Below are positions 38,477 through 46,807 of a stretch of DNA of 64,000 nt, piece by piece. Both the position numbers and the translations under genes were made by a program. Every line of letters starts with the position of its first letter. The first letter of the stretch is position 1. Origin of the DNA: Janthinobacterium lividum (GTDB lineage Bacteria; Pseudomonadota; Gammaproteobacteria; Burkholderiales; Burkholderiaceae_D); assembly GCF_034424625.1 (NCBI RefSeq), contig NZ_CP139976.1, positions 6,076,001-6,140,000 of the forward strand. The letters run 5' to 3'. The notes below the pieces were generated by a model, which did no database searches, had not been told where the DNA came from, and saw only the letters and a list, made by a program, of their open reading frames with translations.

Positions 38477-39241
38477 ATGATCGTCTACCAGGAATATCCG
38501 CCCATCCCCGCCCTGCGGCCCTGGCTGGACTGCGTCTGGACGTGCCGTGTGCAAACGGGCGCCACGCCCCTGACGCACCAGGTCTTGCCCGACAATTGCA
38601 TCGACATCCTGTGCCAGGACCAGCAGGATGCCAGCTTTGCCGTCGGCATGATGACGGCGCCGATCGCCGTCGTCAGCCAGAGCCTCGTGCAAACGGTGGC
38701 GGCCCGCTTCAAGCCGGGCGCGGCGGCCCGCTTCTTCCAGCTTCCCTTGTGTGAACTCAGCGATGGCCGCACGGGATTGCAGCAGCTGTGGGGCCGCGAA
38801 CTGGCGGCGCGTCTGGCTGACGCCCTGTGGAGCGAGCCCTTGTCCAATGCGCAAAGAATTTCTATTCTGCAAGACTATCTGCTGCTGCGCCTGCGCACCG
38901 TGCCGCCACGGCGCCAACCCGGCGCAGCCGAACATGCCATCGCGGCCATCGAGCGCGCATGCGGCCAGGTGCGCGTGGATGGCCTGGCGCGGCAACTGGG
39001 CGTGTCGCGCCAGCACCTGGCGCTGCAATTTCGCCAGCAAGTGGGCATCAGCCCCAAGCTGTTTGCCCGTATCTGCCGCTTTCGCGCAGCCAGCCAAGGG
39101 CTGACAAGCCTGGCGGGACAGCCGGACTGGGCGCAAGTCGCCTTGCAATTTGGCTATTTCGACCAGTCGCACCTGATTCACGACTTCCAGGATTTCGCCC
39201 GCAGCTCGCCCGAGGCGTGGCTTATGCACCGCCACCATTGA
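38477..39241 (+). CDS. AraC-family transcriptional regulator (DUF6597-type N-terminus)
   Basis: The 254-residue protein has an N-terminal sensing domain (YQEYPPIPALRPWLDCVW, then HQVLPDNCIDILCQDQQ), a pattern of AraC proteins with the DUF6597 domain. The C-terminal double helix-turn-helix is RVDGLARQLGVSRQHLALQFRQ, then GISPKLFARICRFR and WAQVALQFGYFDQSHLIHDF. It stands divergent from leuS and 76 bp before the VOC gene, which it may control. ATG 38477 fits the family start, although no clear Shine-Dalgarno is seen. The ligand is unknown. Confidence 0.88.
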   Translation: MIVYQEYPPIPALRPWLDCVWTCRVQTGATPLTHQVLPDNCIDILCQDQQDASFAVGMMTAPIAVVSQSLVQTVAARFKPGAAARFFQLPLCELSDGRTGLQQLWGRELAARLADALWSEPLSNAQRISILQDYLLLRLRTVPPRRQPGAAEHAIAAIERACGQVRVDGLARQLGVSRQHLALQFRQQVGISPKLFARICRFRAASQGLTSLAGQPDWAQVALQFGYFDQSHLIHDFQDFARSSPEAWLMHRHH

Positions 39242-39317
39242 AACCTTCCATTTTTACAATCGCCACGCGCGCGCCGGTGGCATGATGGCGTTATTCTTTA
39301 TTTACCAGGAGCAGAAC

Positions 39318-39683
39318 ATGATCAAGGGCTTGCGCACCGTCACCTATCCCGTCCCCGACCTGGACAAGGCCAAGGCCTGGTACAGCCAGGTATTCAATAC
39401 CACGCCCTACTTCGACCAGCCGTTCTATGTCGGTTTCGCCATCGGCGGCTTCGAACTGGGCTTGCTGCCTGACGGCCAGCCTGGCACGCAAGGCAGTGTG
39501 ACGTACTGGGGAGTGGACGGCATCGAGCAGGAAGTCGAGCGCATCGTGGCACTGGGCGGCAGTCTGCACCATCCGATCACGGACGTGGGCGACGGCATCC
39601 GCACGGTGGAATTGCTCGATCCGTTCGGCAACCAGATCGGCCTCATCGACAATCCCCATTTCGATACCGGCAAGGTCGTTTAG
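39318..39683 (+). CDS. VOC-family (glyoxalase/bleomycin-resistance fold) protein
   Basis: The 121-residue protein forms one VOC module: GLRTVTYPVPDLDKAKAWYSQV, then GFAIGGFELGLLPDG, and VGDGIRTVELLDPFGNQIGLI. VOC proteins bind a metal and act as lyases, dioxygenases or antibiotic-binding proteins; the exact activity cannot be read here. AGGAGCAG at good distance fixes the ATG at 39318. AraC gene then small VOC gene is a common pairing for AraC/VOC units. Its stop overlaps the stop of the convergent LysR gene. Confidence 0.85.
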   Translation: MIKGLRTVTYPVPDLDKAKAWYSQVFNTTPYFDQPFYVGFAIGGFELGLLPDGQPGTQGSVTYWGVDGIEQEVERIVALGGSLHHPITDVGDGIRTVELLDPFGNQIGLIDNPHFDTGKVV

Positions 39684-40585
39684 GCGGCTTCACCCTGCAG
39701 CCATGCGCGCAATTGCTGCAAGGCCGTCTTTTCATGCGCCGTTTCAGGCGTGATCAGGTAATACGCCCGCTGGCCGCGCAGTGGGCGCTCGCATGCGATG
39801 CGCAATTCGCCACGCGCCAGCTCCGCTTCAACCAGCATGCGGGGCAGCAAGACCACGCCCTGCCCCTGCACGGCCGCCATGGCCAGCATGGAAAACAGTT
39901 CATAACGGGCGCCATAGTGCGCTCCATCGCGCCCCTCTCCCTCGACCTGCATGGCGTCAAACCACTGGCGCCAGGCGCCCGGGCGCGTACTTTGTTGCAG
40001 CAAGGTCAGTTCCAGCAAATCTTGCGGCTGCCAGGCGCTACGCGCCGCCAGCAGGCGCGGACTGGCAACGGGCACGATTTCTTCATGCATCAGCAAGGTG
40101 GCGCGCGTCCCGGGCCAGCGCGCCAATTGCTCGGGCGTGCCCGCGTACAGGGCGCCGTCGTATTCCGTATCGGCAAACATGAACGGTTTTGTGTACGCGT
40201 CGATATGCACGACGATATCCGGGTGCAGCTGCGCCAGCGAAGACAGCCGCGGCATCAACCAGCGCGTGGCAAACGTGGGTACCGAGGCCAGCTGCAAGGC
40301 GCCGCCGCCGCCCTGGCGCGCCATGGTGTCGAGCGTGTCGCGCTCCAGGCCGTCGAGACGGGCCGCGATCTGTCGCGCATACGCGGCGCCCGCGCTGGTC
40401 AGCAACACGCCATGGCGCGTGCGCTGAAACAATTGCACGCTAAGAAAAGTTTCCAAGGATGAAATCTGCCGCGACACGGCGCTTTGCGTCAGCGACAGTT
40501 CGCGCGCCGCATGCGTGTAGCTCTGGTGCCGCGCAGCCGCCTCGAAGCAGTTCAGGGCTTGCAGCATGGGAATTTTGCGTGACAT
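39680..40585 (-). CDS. LysR-family regulator (GcvA-like) divergent from gcdH
   Basis: The 301-residue protein has the N-terminal helix-turn-helix (MLQALNCFEAAARHQSYTHA, then LSLTQSAVSRQISSLE). A periplasmic-binding-like effector domain follows, with ATRWLMPRLSSLAQLHPDI, typical of the GcvA subgroup. ATG 40585 fits the family start. It is divergent from gcdH with 160 bp between, holding a perfect palindrome of the LysR type, so it most likely regulates glutaryl-CoA dehydrogenase and its own gene. The effector is probably a glutarate or lysine catabolite, which is inference. Confidence 0.9.
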   Translation of the reverse strand: MSRKIPMLQALNCFEAAARHQSYTHAARELSLTQSAVSRQISSLETFLSVQLFQRTRHGVLLTSAGAAYARQIAARLDGLERDTLDTMARQGGGGALQLASVPTFATRWLMPRLSSLAQLHPDIVVHIDAYTKPFMFADTEYDGALYAGTPEQLARWPGTRATLLMHEEIVPVASPRLLAARSAWQPQDLLELTLLQQSTRPGAWRQWFDAMQVEGEGRDGAHYGARYELFSMLAMAAVQGQGVVLLPRMLVEAELARGELRIACERPLRGQRAYYLITPETAHEKTALQQLRAWLQGEAA

Positions 40586-40625
40586 GGGAGTATCCGGCCG
40601 GTGAAAGGCCCCTAGTATGCCGCAA

Positions 40626-40646
40626 GATATGCGTAACACGCATGTC
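40626..40646. promoter_or_regulatory. Candidate LysR-box (T-N11-A palindrome)
   Basis: ATGCGT-AAC-ACGCAT is a perfect palindrome, and with three more bases on each side (GAT/GTC) 8 of 9 pairs still match. It contains the LysR signature T-N11-A (T at 40630, A at 40642). It lies 41 bp upstream of the LysR start and 100 bp upstream of gcdH, a normal place for the regulator's recognition site. Confidence 0.65.
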
Positions 40647-40745
40647 TGGGTGCGAAAAAATCGTTTGCGCAAGGCTAGGCAAAAACCTACCATGAGCCAT
40701 ATTCAATCTTGCGCCGATCACCGGCGCTCACCTGCGAGGCCTGTG

Positions 40746-41924
40746 ATGAGCAAAACCGTATTCGACTGGAATTCCCCCCTGCTGCTGGAAGAACAACTGA
40801 CGGGCGACGAACGCGCCGTGCTGGAAGCGGCCCGCGACTATTGCCAGGGCAGCCTGGTGCCCAGGGTCCTCGAATCGTTCCGCCATGGCCGCACGGATGC
40901 CGCCATTTTCCGCGAAATGGGAGAGCTGGGCTTGCTGGGCACGACCATTCCCGAAGAATACGGCGGGGCCGGCCTGAACTATGTTTGCTACGGCCTGGCC
41001 GCGCGCGAAGTCGAGCGCGTCGATTCGGGCTACCGCTCGATGATGAGCGTGCAATCGTCGCTGGTCATGGTGCCGATCAATGCCTTTGGCAACGAGGAAA
41101 CCAAGCAGAAGTACCTGCCGAAACTGGCGACGGGCGAATTCATCGGCTGCTTTGGCCTGACGGAGCCGAACCATGGTTCCGATCCCGGCAGCATGGTCAC
41201 GCGCGCGCGCAAGGTACCGGGCGGCTATAGTCTCTCCGGCGCCAAGATGTGGATCACCAACAGCCCCATTGCCGATGTGTTCGTCGTCTGGGCCAAGGAC
41301 GATGAAGGCGCGATCCGCGGCTTCGTGCTGGAAAAAGGCTGGAAAGGTTTGTCGGCGCCGGAAATCCACGGCAAGGTCGGCTTGCGCACCAGCATCACCG
41401 GTGAAATCGTCATGGATGAAGTGTTTTGCCCGGAAGAAAATGCATTTCCCGACGTGCGCGGCTTGAAAGGCCCGTTCACTTGCCTGAACAGCGCCCGCTA
41501 CGGCATCGCCTGGGGCGCGCTGGGCGCGGCCGAAGACTGCTACCTGAAGGCGCGCCAGTACACGATGGACCGCCAGCAATTCGGCCGCCCGTTGGCAGCG
41601 AACCAGCTAGTGCAAAAGAAACTGGCCGACATGTTGACGGAAATCACCATGGGCTTGCAAGGCTGCCTGCGCCTGGGCCGCATGAAGGATGAAGGCTCGC
41701 CCGCCGTGGAAATCACCTCGATCATGAAGCGCAACAGCTGCGGCAAGGCGCTCGATATTGCCCGCATGGCGCGCGACATGATGGGTGGCAACGGCATTTC
41801 CGACGAGTTCGGCGTCATCCGCCACCTGGTCAACCTGGAAGTGGTCAACACCTATGAGGGCACGCACGATGTGCACGCGCTGATCATCGGCCGCGCCATC
41901 ACCGGCATCGCCGCGTTCAACTAA
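40746..41924 (+). CDS. gcdH: Glutaryl-CoA dehydrogenase
   Basis: It oxidises and decarboxylates glutaryl-CoA to crotonyl-CoA, using FAD, in lysine, tryptophan and glutarate breakdown. The 392-residue acyl-CoA dehydrogenase carries the GcdH-specific block [14 protein letters not shown], the FAD-site [16 protein letters not shown] and [16 protein letters not shown]. The catalytic Glu371 is in [22 protein letters not shown] 40746 fits the family start; the frame extends upstream into the palindrome region. Its stop overlaps the CoA-transferase start (TAATG). Confidence 0.95.
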   Translation: MSKTVFDWNSPLLLEEQLTGDERAVLEAARDYCQGSLVPRVLESFRHGRTDAAIFREMGELGLLGTTIPEEYGGAGLNYVCYGLAAREVERVDSGYRSMMSVQSSLVMVPINAFGNEETKQKYLPKLATGEFIGCFGLTEPNHGSDPGSMVTRARKVPGGYSLSGAKMWITNSPIADVFVVWAKDDEGAIRGFVLEKGWKGLSAPEIHGKVGLRTSITGEIVMDEVFCPEENAFPDVRGLKGPFTCLNSARYGIAWGALGAAEDCYLKARQYTMDRQQFGRPLAANQLVQKKLADMLTEITMGLQGCLRLGRMKDEGSPAVEITSIMKRNSCGKALDIARMARDMMGGNGISDEFGVIRHLVNLEVVNTYEGTHDVHALIIGRAITGIAAFN

Positions 41925-43171
41925 TGGACGCCTTGGCTTCCACCCTGCGGCCCGCGCCGCTGACCGGCTTGCGCGTGCTGGACCTGTCGCGCGTGCTGGC
42001 CGGCCCGTGGGCCGGGCAAATGCTGGCCGACCTGGGCGCCGACGTCGTCAAGGTTGAACAGCCGGGCCGTGGCGACGACACGCGCTCCTGGGGCCCGCCG
42101 TACCTGAAAGATGCAGATGGCCGCGACACCGCCGAGGCTGCCTATTTCCAGTGCGCCAACCGCAACAAACGTTCCTTGTGCATCGACCTGGCCGCGCCGG
42201 AAGGGCAAGCCCTGGTGCGCCAGCTGGCGGCCGAAGCGGACGTGCTGCTGGAAAATTTCAAGCTCGATGGTTTGAAGCAATACGGCCTCGATGCGGCCAG
42301 CTTGCTGGCACTCAACCCGCGCCTCGTCTACTGCTCCATCACGGGCTTTGGCCAGGATGGGCCGTACGCGGCGCGCGCCGGCTATGACTTCCTGATCCAG
42401 GGCATGGGCGGCTTGATGAGCATCACGGGCGTACCCGACGGCCAGCCGGGCGCGGGTCCGCAAAAAGTGGGCGTGGCACAGACGGACATCCTGACGGGCC
42501 TGTACGCTACGATCGCCGTGCAGGCGGCGCTGGCCGAACGGGAACGCTCGGGCCTGGGCCAGCATATCGACCTGGCCTTGCTCGACGTGCAAGTAGCCGC
42601 GCTGGGCAACCAGGCGGCCAATTACCTGTGCGGCGGCAAGGTGCCGCAGCGCATGGGCAATGCCCATCCGAACATCGTGCCCTACCAGGACTTCCCCACG
42701 GCCGACGGCGACATGATTTTGGCGATCGGCAACGATGGCCAATTTTCGCGCTTTTGCGCCGTCGCCGGCCACCCGGAATGGGCGCAGGACGAACGCTTCG
42801 CCACCAATCCGCAGCGCGTGGCACACCGGGCGATCTTGATCCCCCTGATGCGCCAGACCACGGTCATGCGCACGACGGCCGAATGGATCAGCGCTTTCGA
42901 GGCGCAAGCCGTGCCGTGCGGCCCCGTCAACCGCATCGACCAGGTCTTTGCCGACCCACAAGTGGTGGCGCGTGGCTTGAAAGTGGAAATGCCGCATCCC
43001 ACGGCGGGCACGGTGGCGCTGGTGGCCAATCCCGTGCGCCTGTCGGCTTCGCCGGTGCAATACCGCTTGCCGCCGCCATTGCTGGGGCAGCATACGGACG
43101 AAGTGCTGCAGCAGTGGCTGGGGTTGGACAGTGCGGAGATTGACCGCTTGCGCGAACGCAAGGTCGTGTAA
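41924..43171 (+). CDS. Class III CoA-transferase (probable succinyl-CoA:glutarate CoA-transferase)
   Basis: The 415-residue CaiB/BaiF-family protein has GLRVLDLSRVLAGPWAGQML, then ADVLLENFKLDGLKQYGLD and ARAGYDFLIQGMGGLMS. Asp155 of the latter likely corresponds to the catalytic aspartate. It also has GQHIDLALLDVQVA and PCGPVNRIDQVFADPQV. The position, coupled to gcdH, matches the known SUGCT-type pairing that activates glutarate to glutaryl-CoA using succinyl-CoA. Other acyl-CoA donors cannot be excluded. It ends 11 bp before a REP-like palindrome. Confidence 0.9.
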   Translation: MDALASTLRPAPLTGLRVLDLSRVLAGPWAGQMLADLGADVVKVEQPGRGDDTRSWGPPYLKDADGRDTAEAAYFQCANRNKRSLCIDLAAPEGQALVRQLAAEADVLLENFKLDGLKQYGLDAASLLALNPRLVYCSITGFGQDGPYAARAGYDFLIQGMGGLMSITGVPDGQPGAGPQKVGVAQTDILTGLYATIAVQAALAERERSGLGQHIDLALLDVQVAALGNQAANYLCGGKVPQRMGNAHPNIVPYQDFPTADGDMILAIGNDGQFSRFCAVAGHPEWAQDERFATNPQRVAHRAILIPLMRQTTVMRTTAEWISAFEAQAVPCGPVNRIDQVFADPQVVARGLKVEMPHPTAGTVALVANPVRLSASPVQYRLPPPLLGQHTDEVLQQWLGLDSAEIDRLRERKVV

Positions 43172-43182
43172 ATGTTGGGTAT

Positions 43183-43213
43183 GTCGGATTACGCGCTTGC
43201 GCGCTAATCCGAC
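43183..43213. repeat. REP-like palindrome, copy 2
   Basis: GTCGGATTA, bulged C, GCGC, loop TTGC, GCGC, TAATCCGAC: the same structure as the copy at 31587-31616, differing only in the loop. It sits between the convergent CoA-transferase and barstar genes, and the barstar TAG stop codon lies directly against its edge, exactly as in copy 1. It may also act as a transcription barrier. Confidence 0.8.
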
Positions 43214-43540
43214 CTACTTCAATACCAGCTTCAACGCCGGCTTCTCGCCATAATCGTCATAGCGCTCATTGATGCCGGCGATACAGAACGTGATTTCTTC
43301 CAGCAAGTCCGGCACTTGCGCCTTCATTGCTTCCGCATCCTGCACAACAATGTCGAGCACTTCGTTCGGTTTCAAACGGAACTGCGTCATGTTTTCGTCA
43401 TCGCGCAGATAGCTGAGGCAATCAACCCAGGCGTCCATGCTGTTGCCGTAGAACTCGGGGAAACCGAAGGCTTGCACGCATTGCGCGTGAAAGCTCGCTG
43501 CGTCGGTAATCTCTTTGCCGTTCAGTATTGCAGTGGCCAT
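43214..43540 (-). CDS. Barstar-family protein
   Basis: The 108-residue protein resembles barstar, the intracellular inhibitor of the ribonuclease barnase: AILNGKEITDAASFHAQCVQAFGFP, then FYGNSMDAWVDCLSYL, and acidic residues that in barstar occupy the RNase active site. No barnase or other RNase gene is visible nearby, so this is an orphan. It follows dapB by eight bp on the same strand and is probably co-transcribed with bamE-dapB. The cell may use it as a general RNase inhibitor or protection against imported RNases; that is inference. Confidence 0.85.
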   Translation of the reverse strand: MATAILNGKEITDAASFHAQCVQAFGFPEFYGNSMDAWVDCLSYLRDDENMTQFRLKPNEVLDIVVQDAEAMKAQVPDLLEEITFCIAGINERYDDYGEKPALKLVLK

Positions 43541-43548
43541 GGTCTTCC

Positions 43549-44358
43549 TCAGTTCTTCAGCGACAGCACATCCTGCATGTCGAACAGGCCGGTCGGCTTG
43601 TCGGCCAGGAAACGCGCGGCGCGCAAGGCGCCGTGGGCGTAGGTGACGCGGCTGCTCGACTTGTGGCTGATCTCGATGCGCTCGCCGATGCCGGCAAACA
43701 GCACCGTATGATCGCCGACGATATCGCCGCCGCGGATGGTGGCAAAGCCGATGGTCGACGGGTCGCGTTCGCCCGTCACGCCTTCGCGGCCGTACACGGC
43801 GCATTCCTTCAGGTCGCGGCCCAGGGCGCCGGCCACCACTTCACCCATTTGCAGGGCCGTGCCCGACGGCGCGTCGACCTTGAAGCGGTGATGCGCTTCG
43901 ATGATTTCGATATCGTAGCCTTCGGACAGGCTTTTTGCGGCCAGTTCCAGCAGTTTCATGGTGACATTCACGCCCACGCTCATGTTCGGCGCGAACATGA
44001 TGGCCGTCTTTTCGGCGGCAGCGGCAATGGCGGCCTTGCCCGCGTCATCGAAACCGGTGGTGCCGATGATCATCTTGATGCCGTGCTCGGCGCAGTAGGC
44101 CAGGTGCTGCAAAGTGCCTTCGGGGCGCGTGAAGTCGATCAGGTAATCGGCGCCGGCCAGGCCGATGGCCAGGTCGGATGCGATCAGCACGCCGGCAGGC
44201 TTGCCGAGAAAGGCGGCAGCATCCTGGCCGACGGAAGGCGATCCGGCGCGGTCGAGGGCGCCAGCCAGCACGGCGTCGGGCGCATTGCTGACCGCTTCAA
44301 TCAGGATATGGCCCATGCGGCCGCTGGCGCCAGCGATGGCGATTTTCAGTTCAGTCAT
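43549..44358 (-). CDS. dapB: 4-Hydroxy-tetrahydrodipicolinate reductase
   Basis: It reduces the dihydrodipicolinate-path intermediate with NAD(P)H, on the route to diaminopimelate and lysine. The 269-residue protein has [19 protein letters not shown] at the N-terminus (nucleotide-binding), [13 protein letters not shown], and the catalytic/substrate motif [16 protein letters not shown]. It lies 19 bp after bamE and 8 bp before the barstar gene. Length is normal. Confidence 0.96.
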   Translation of the reverse strand: MTELKIAIAGASGRMGHILIEAVSNAPDAVLAGALDRAGSPSVGQDAAAFLGKPAGVLIASDLAIGLAGADYLIDFTRPEGTLQHLAYCAEHGIKMIIGTTGFDDAGKAAIAAAAEKTAIMFAPNMSVGVNVTMKLLELAAKSLSEGYDIEIIEAHHRFKVDAPSGTALQMGEVVAGALGRDLKECAVYGREGVTGERDPSTIGFATIRGGDIVGDHTVLFAGIGERIEISHKSSSRVTYAHGALRAARFLADKPTGLFDMQDVLSLKN

Positions 44359-44377
44359 TTTATTCTCTTACAGCAAC

Positions 44378-45085
44378 TTATTTGGTGGGTTCGGCGGCAG
44401 GTGCAGGTGCAGGTGCAGGCTCGGCGGCAGGTGCAGGCGTCACTTCCGGCTTACTCACGGGAATGGCGGGCGCGGCATCGGCCGGCACCGGCACGGCGCT
44501 TGGCGCCACGGGCGATGGCACGGCGGCGGCAGGCACGTCAGCCTTGGCAACCTTGGCGAACGGCGACGGGCCGGCGATACGGTCGATGTATTCTTTCTCC
44601 GTCGGCAAGTTGCCGCCTTCGAAACGTTCAACCTTGCCATCCTTGCCGAAGTACACGACCACGCGGCTGCTGGTGGTTTCGCCACTGCCCCGGGCCAGGC
44701 GGAATGGATAATCCCAGCGGTCGGCATGGAAGATATCGGTCAGCAGCGAGGTGCCGAGGACGAAACGCACCTGGTCGCGCGTCATGCCCACTTTCAACTG
44801 GGCCAGCATCTCTTCGGAGACAAAGTTGCCTTGTTGAATGTCAGGACGGTAGGGCGAGAAAAACCACATGAATTTTTGCAGCGGCGTAATGGTGGTCGTT
44901 TGTGCGCCCTGTTCGGGGACCAGTTCCTTGCCTTCTTTTTGAGCAGCCGCCGGCTTTTCGCCAAGGATGCCACGGCTGGCGCAGCCGGACATGGCCAGCG
45001 CGACACAGACCATGCCTGCCACGACTGGTGCTCGAAATGAAATACGGTGCCAGAGAGATGGCAATACAGCCGGTGTTACGCGCAT
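44378..45085 (-). CDS. bamE: Outer-membrane assembly lipoprotein BamE with Pro/Ala-rich tail
   Basis: It is a non-essential lipoprotein of the BAM complex that inserts outer-membrane barrels. The 235-residue precursor has a lipobox (LAMSGC) and the SmpA/OmlA fold: YRPDIQQGNFVSEEMLAQLKVGM, then TRDQVRFVLGTSLLTDIFH and WDYPFRLARG. E. coli BamE is 113 residues; here about 60 extra residues at the C-terminus form a low-complexity Pro/Ala/Val tail. ATG 45085 is divergent from fur with 123 bp between. It leads the bamE-dapB-barstar transcript. Confidence 0.94.
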   Translation of the reverse strand: MRVTPAVLPSLWHRISFRAPVVAGMVCVALAMSGCASRGILGEKPAAAQKEGKELVPEQGAQTTTITPLQKFMWFFSPYRPDIQQGNFVSEEMLAQLKVGMTRDQVRFVLGTSLLTDIFHADRWDYPFRLARGSGETTSSRVVVYFGKDGKVERFEGGNLPTEKEYIDRIAGPSPFAKVAKADVPAAAVPSPVAPSAVPVPADAAPAIPVSKPEVTPAPAAEPAPAPAPAAEPTK

Positions 45086-45147
45086 AAATGACCTCAATTG
45101 GATGAACAAAACGCCAGGAGTGACCGGCCCGCCAAAAAATGCATATT

Positions 45148-45177
45148 TTGGCACTCCCCGACAAAACGCTATATGAT
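45148..45177 (+). promoter_or_regulatory. Sigma-70-type promoter for fur
   Basis: TTGGCA (45148-45153) and TATGAT (45172-45177) are separated by 18 bp. The implied start of transcription is near 45184, leaving a leader of about 25 bases before the fur ATG. The match to -35/-10 consensus is good. Confidence 0.65.
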
Positions 45178-45208
45178 AAAGCACCTGACCCACATACGAG
45201 CAACAAAC

Positions 45209-45640
45209 ATGAGTAACAATCCTAGTGATCTCAAGGCAAGCGGCCTGAAAGCCACCCTGCCACGGCTGAAGATACTCGATATCTTCCAGAGTAGCCCGGT
45301 ACGCCACCTGACCGCGGAAGACGTCTACAAGATTCTGCTGGCCGACAATATGGATGTCGGCTTGGCAACTGTCTACCGCGTCCTGACGCAATTCGAACAG
45401 GCAGGCTTGCTCAACCGCAACCATTTTGAAACCGGCAAGGCGATTTTCGAACTCAACGAAGGTTCCCACCACGACCACCTGGTGTGCCTCGACTGTGGCC
45501 GGGTCGAAGAATTCTTCGACGAAGACATCGAAGTGCGCCAGCAAAAGGTAGCCGAAGAGCGCGGCTTCAAGATCGCCGAACACGCCTTGGCCATCTATGG
45601 CAACTGCATCAAGACGGCTTGCCCGCACAAAACCGCCTGA
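45209..45640 (+). CDS. fur: Ferric uptake regulator
   Basis: It represses iron-uptake genes when bound to Fe(II). The 143-residue protein has the winged-helix DNA-binding half ([15 protein letters not shown], then [17 protein letters not shown]). The metal-binding half has [11 protein letters not shown] (His87, His88, His90, Cys93, Cys96) and a second cysteine pair Cys133/Cys138 in [12 protein letters not shown] 45209 was preferred to an in-frame ATG upstream because the conserved start lies here and a good promoter precedes it. It is divergent from bamE, the standard order in betaproteobacteria. Confidence 0.96.
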   Translation: MSNNPSDLKASGLKATLPRLKILDIFQSSPVRHLTAEDVYKILLADNMDVGLATVYRVLTQFEQAGLLNRNHFETGKAIFELNEGSHHDHLVCLDCGRVEEFFDEDIEVRQQKVAEERGFKIAEHALAIYGNCIKTACPHKTA

Positions 45641-45649
45641 CCACAGCTG

Positions 45650-45668
45650 GCCGCTCCCACGGGGCGGC
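45650..45668. terminator. Stem-loop between convergent fur and hrcA
   Basis: GCCGCTCC, loop CAC, GGGGCGGC form an eight-pair stem with one G-T wobble, ten bp after the fur stop and 20 bp after the hrcA stop. No T-tract follows, so its efficiency as an intrinsic terminator is uncertain. Confidence 0.45.
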
Positions 45669-45688
45669 TGGCGCGCCAGGCAGTACGA

Positions 45689-46705
45689 TCAATGATGGCT
45701 GAGCGCGCTTGACAGCAACTTGGCCGTGATATCGACAATCGGGATGACGCGCTCGTAGGCCATGCGCGTCGGTCCGATCACTCCCAGCGTGCCCACGATC
45801 TTGCCGTTGACTTCATACGGCGCCGTCACCACGCTCATCTCATCCATCGGCACCAGGTTCGATTCGCCGCCGATGAATATCTGCACGCCCGTCGCCTTGC
45901 TCGATACATCGAGCAGCTGCATCAAACCTGTTTTTTGCTCGAACATGTCGAACATCTGACGCAGCGAATGCATATTCGATGACAGATCACTCACGCTGAG
46001 CAAGTTGCGCTCGCCGGAAATCACCATGTCATCGCTATGGTCGGCCATCGCTTCGCTGCCCGCTTCCACGGCCGCCTGCATCAGGCTGCCCATATCGTCG
46101 CGCAACTGGCGCAATTCACCCTGCAGGCGCACGCGCACGGCATCGAATGACAGGCCGCCATAATTCTGGTTGATGTAATTGGCCGATTGCACCAGTTGCG
46201 CCGGCGTATAGTCGGCCTCCGTCAGCAATAAACGGTTCTGCACGTCGCCGCCGGGAGCGACGATGACGAGCAGGATGCGTTTTTCGGACAGGCGCAGGAA
46301 TTCGATTTGCTGGAATACGGATTCGCGGCGCGGAGTGAGCACGACGCCGGCAAACTGCGACAGCGACGACAGCATCTGCGCCGCGTTGGCGATGGTTTTT
46401 TGCGGTTGCGGCGTCTGCAGGCGCATGCGCGACTCCACCAGATGCTCGTCCAGGTGCCGGACGGTCAGCAAGGTATCGACAAAGATGCGGTAGCCGCGCG
46501 GCGTGGGGATGCGTCCGGCCGAGGTGTGAGGGCTGGACACATAACCGAGCTCTTCCAGGTCGGCCATGATGTTGCGGATCGTGGCCGGCGACAGGTCCAG
46601 GCCGGAAATTTTCGACAAGGCGCGCGAACCGACCGGCAGGCCGTCGGCGATATATCGCTCGACCAGGGCTTTCAGCAGTGTTTGGGCACGTGTATCGAGT
46701 TGCAT
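45689..46705 (-). CDS. hrcA: Heat-inducible transcription repressor HrcA
   Basis: HrcA represses groESL and sometimes dnaK operons by binding CIRCE elements. The 338-residue protein has a winged-helix N-terminus ([21 protein letters not shown], then [19 protein letters not shown] and [20 protein letters not shown]). The GAF-like dimer domain ends with [21 protein letters not shown]. No CIRCE inverted repeat is seen within this window. It is convergent with fur. A perfect 11-bp inverted repeat lies 52 bp upstream. Confidence 0.95.
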   Translation of the reverse strand: MQLDTRAQTLLKALVERYIADGLPVGSRALSKISGLDLSPATIRNIMADLEELGYVSSPHTSAGRIPTPRGYRIFVDTLLTVRHLDEHLVESRMRLQTPQPQKTIANAAQMLSSLSQFAGVVLTPRRESVFQQIEFLRLSEKRILLVIVAPGGDVQNRLLLTEADYTPAQLVQSANYINQNYGGLSFDAVRVRLQGELRQLRDDMGSLMQAAVEAGSEAMADHSDDMVISGERNLLSVSDLSSNMHSLRQMFDMFEQKTGLMQLLDVSSKATGVQIFIGGESNLVPMDEMSVVTAPYEVNGKIVGTLGVIGPTRMAYERVIPIVDITAKLLSSALSHH

Positions 46706-46756
46706 GGTGTTTTATTTAAGCAAGTATGTTGTTAAGCAAGCGGCAACGAAAGCGGC

Positions 46757-46792
46757 CGAACGTGCATCAACAGCGCCTATTATGCACGTTCG
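46757..46792. promoter_or_regulatory. Perfect 11-bp inverted repeat upstream of hrcA
   Basis: CGAACGTGCAT (46757-46767) and ATGCACGTTCG (46782-46792) surround a 14-base spacer that, on the - strand, contains CATAAT, a -10-like hexamer. It sits between the HAD gene's end and hrcA. It could be an operator over the hrcA promoter or a transcription barrier; the sequence is not CIRCE. Two direct copies of TTAAGCAAG (46716 and 46732) lie between it and hrcA. Confidence 0.45.
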
Positions 46793-46807
46793 CCCGCCCG
46801 GCGGCGA

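Noticed and set aside
45689-46807. CIRCE element for HrcA
   Set aside because: I searched around hrcA for TTAGCACTC-N9-GAGTGCTAA and found no match; the inverted repeat there is different.
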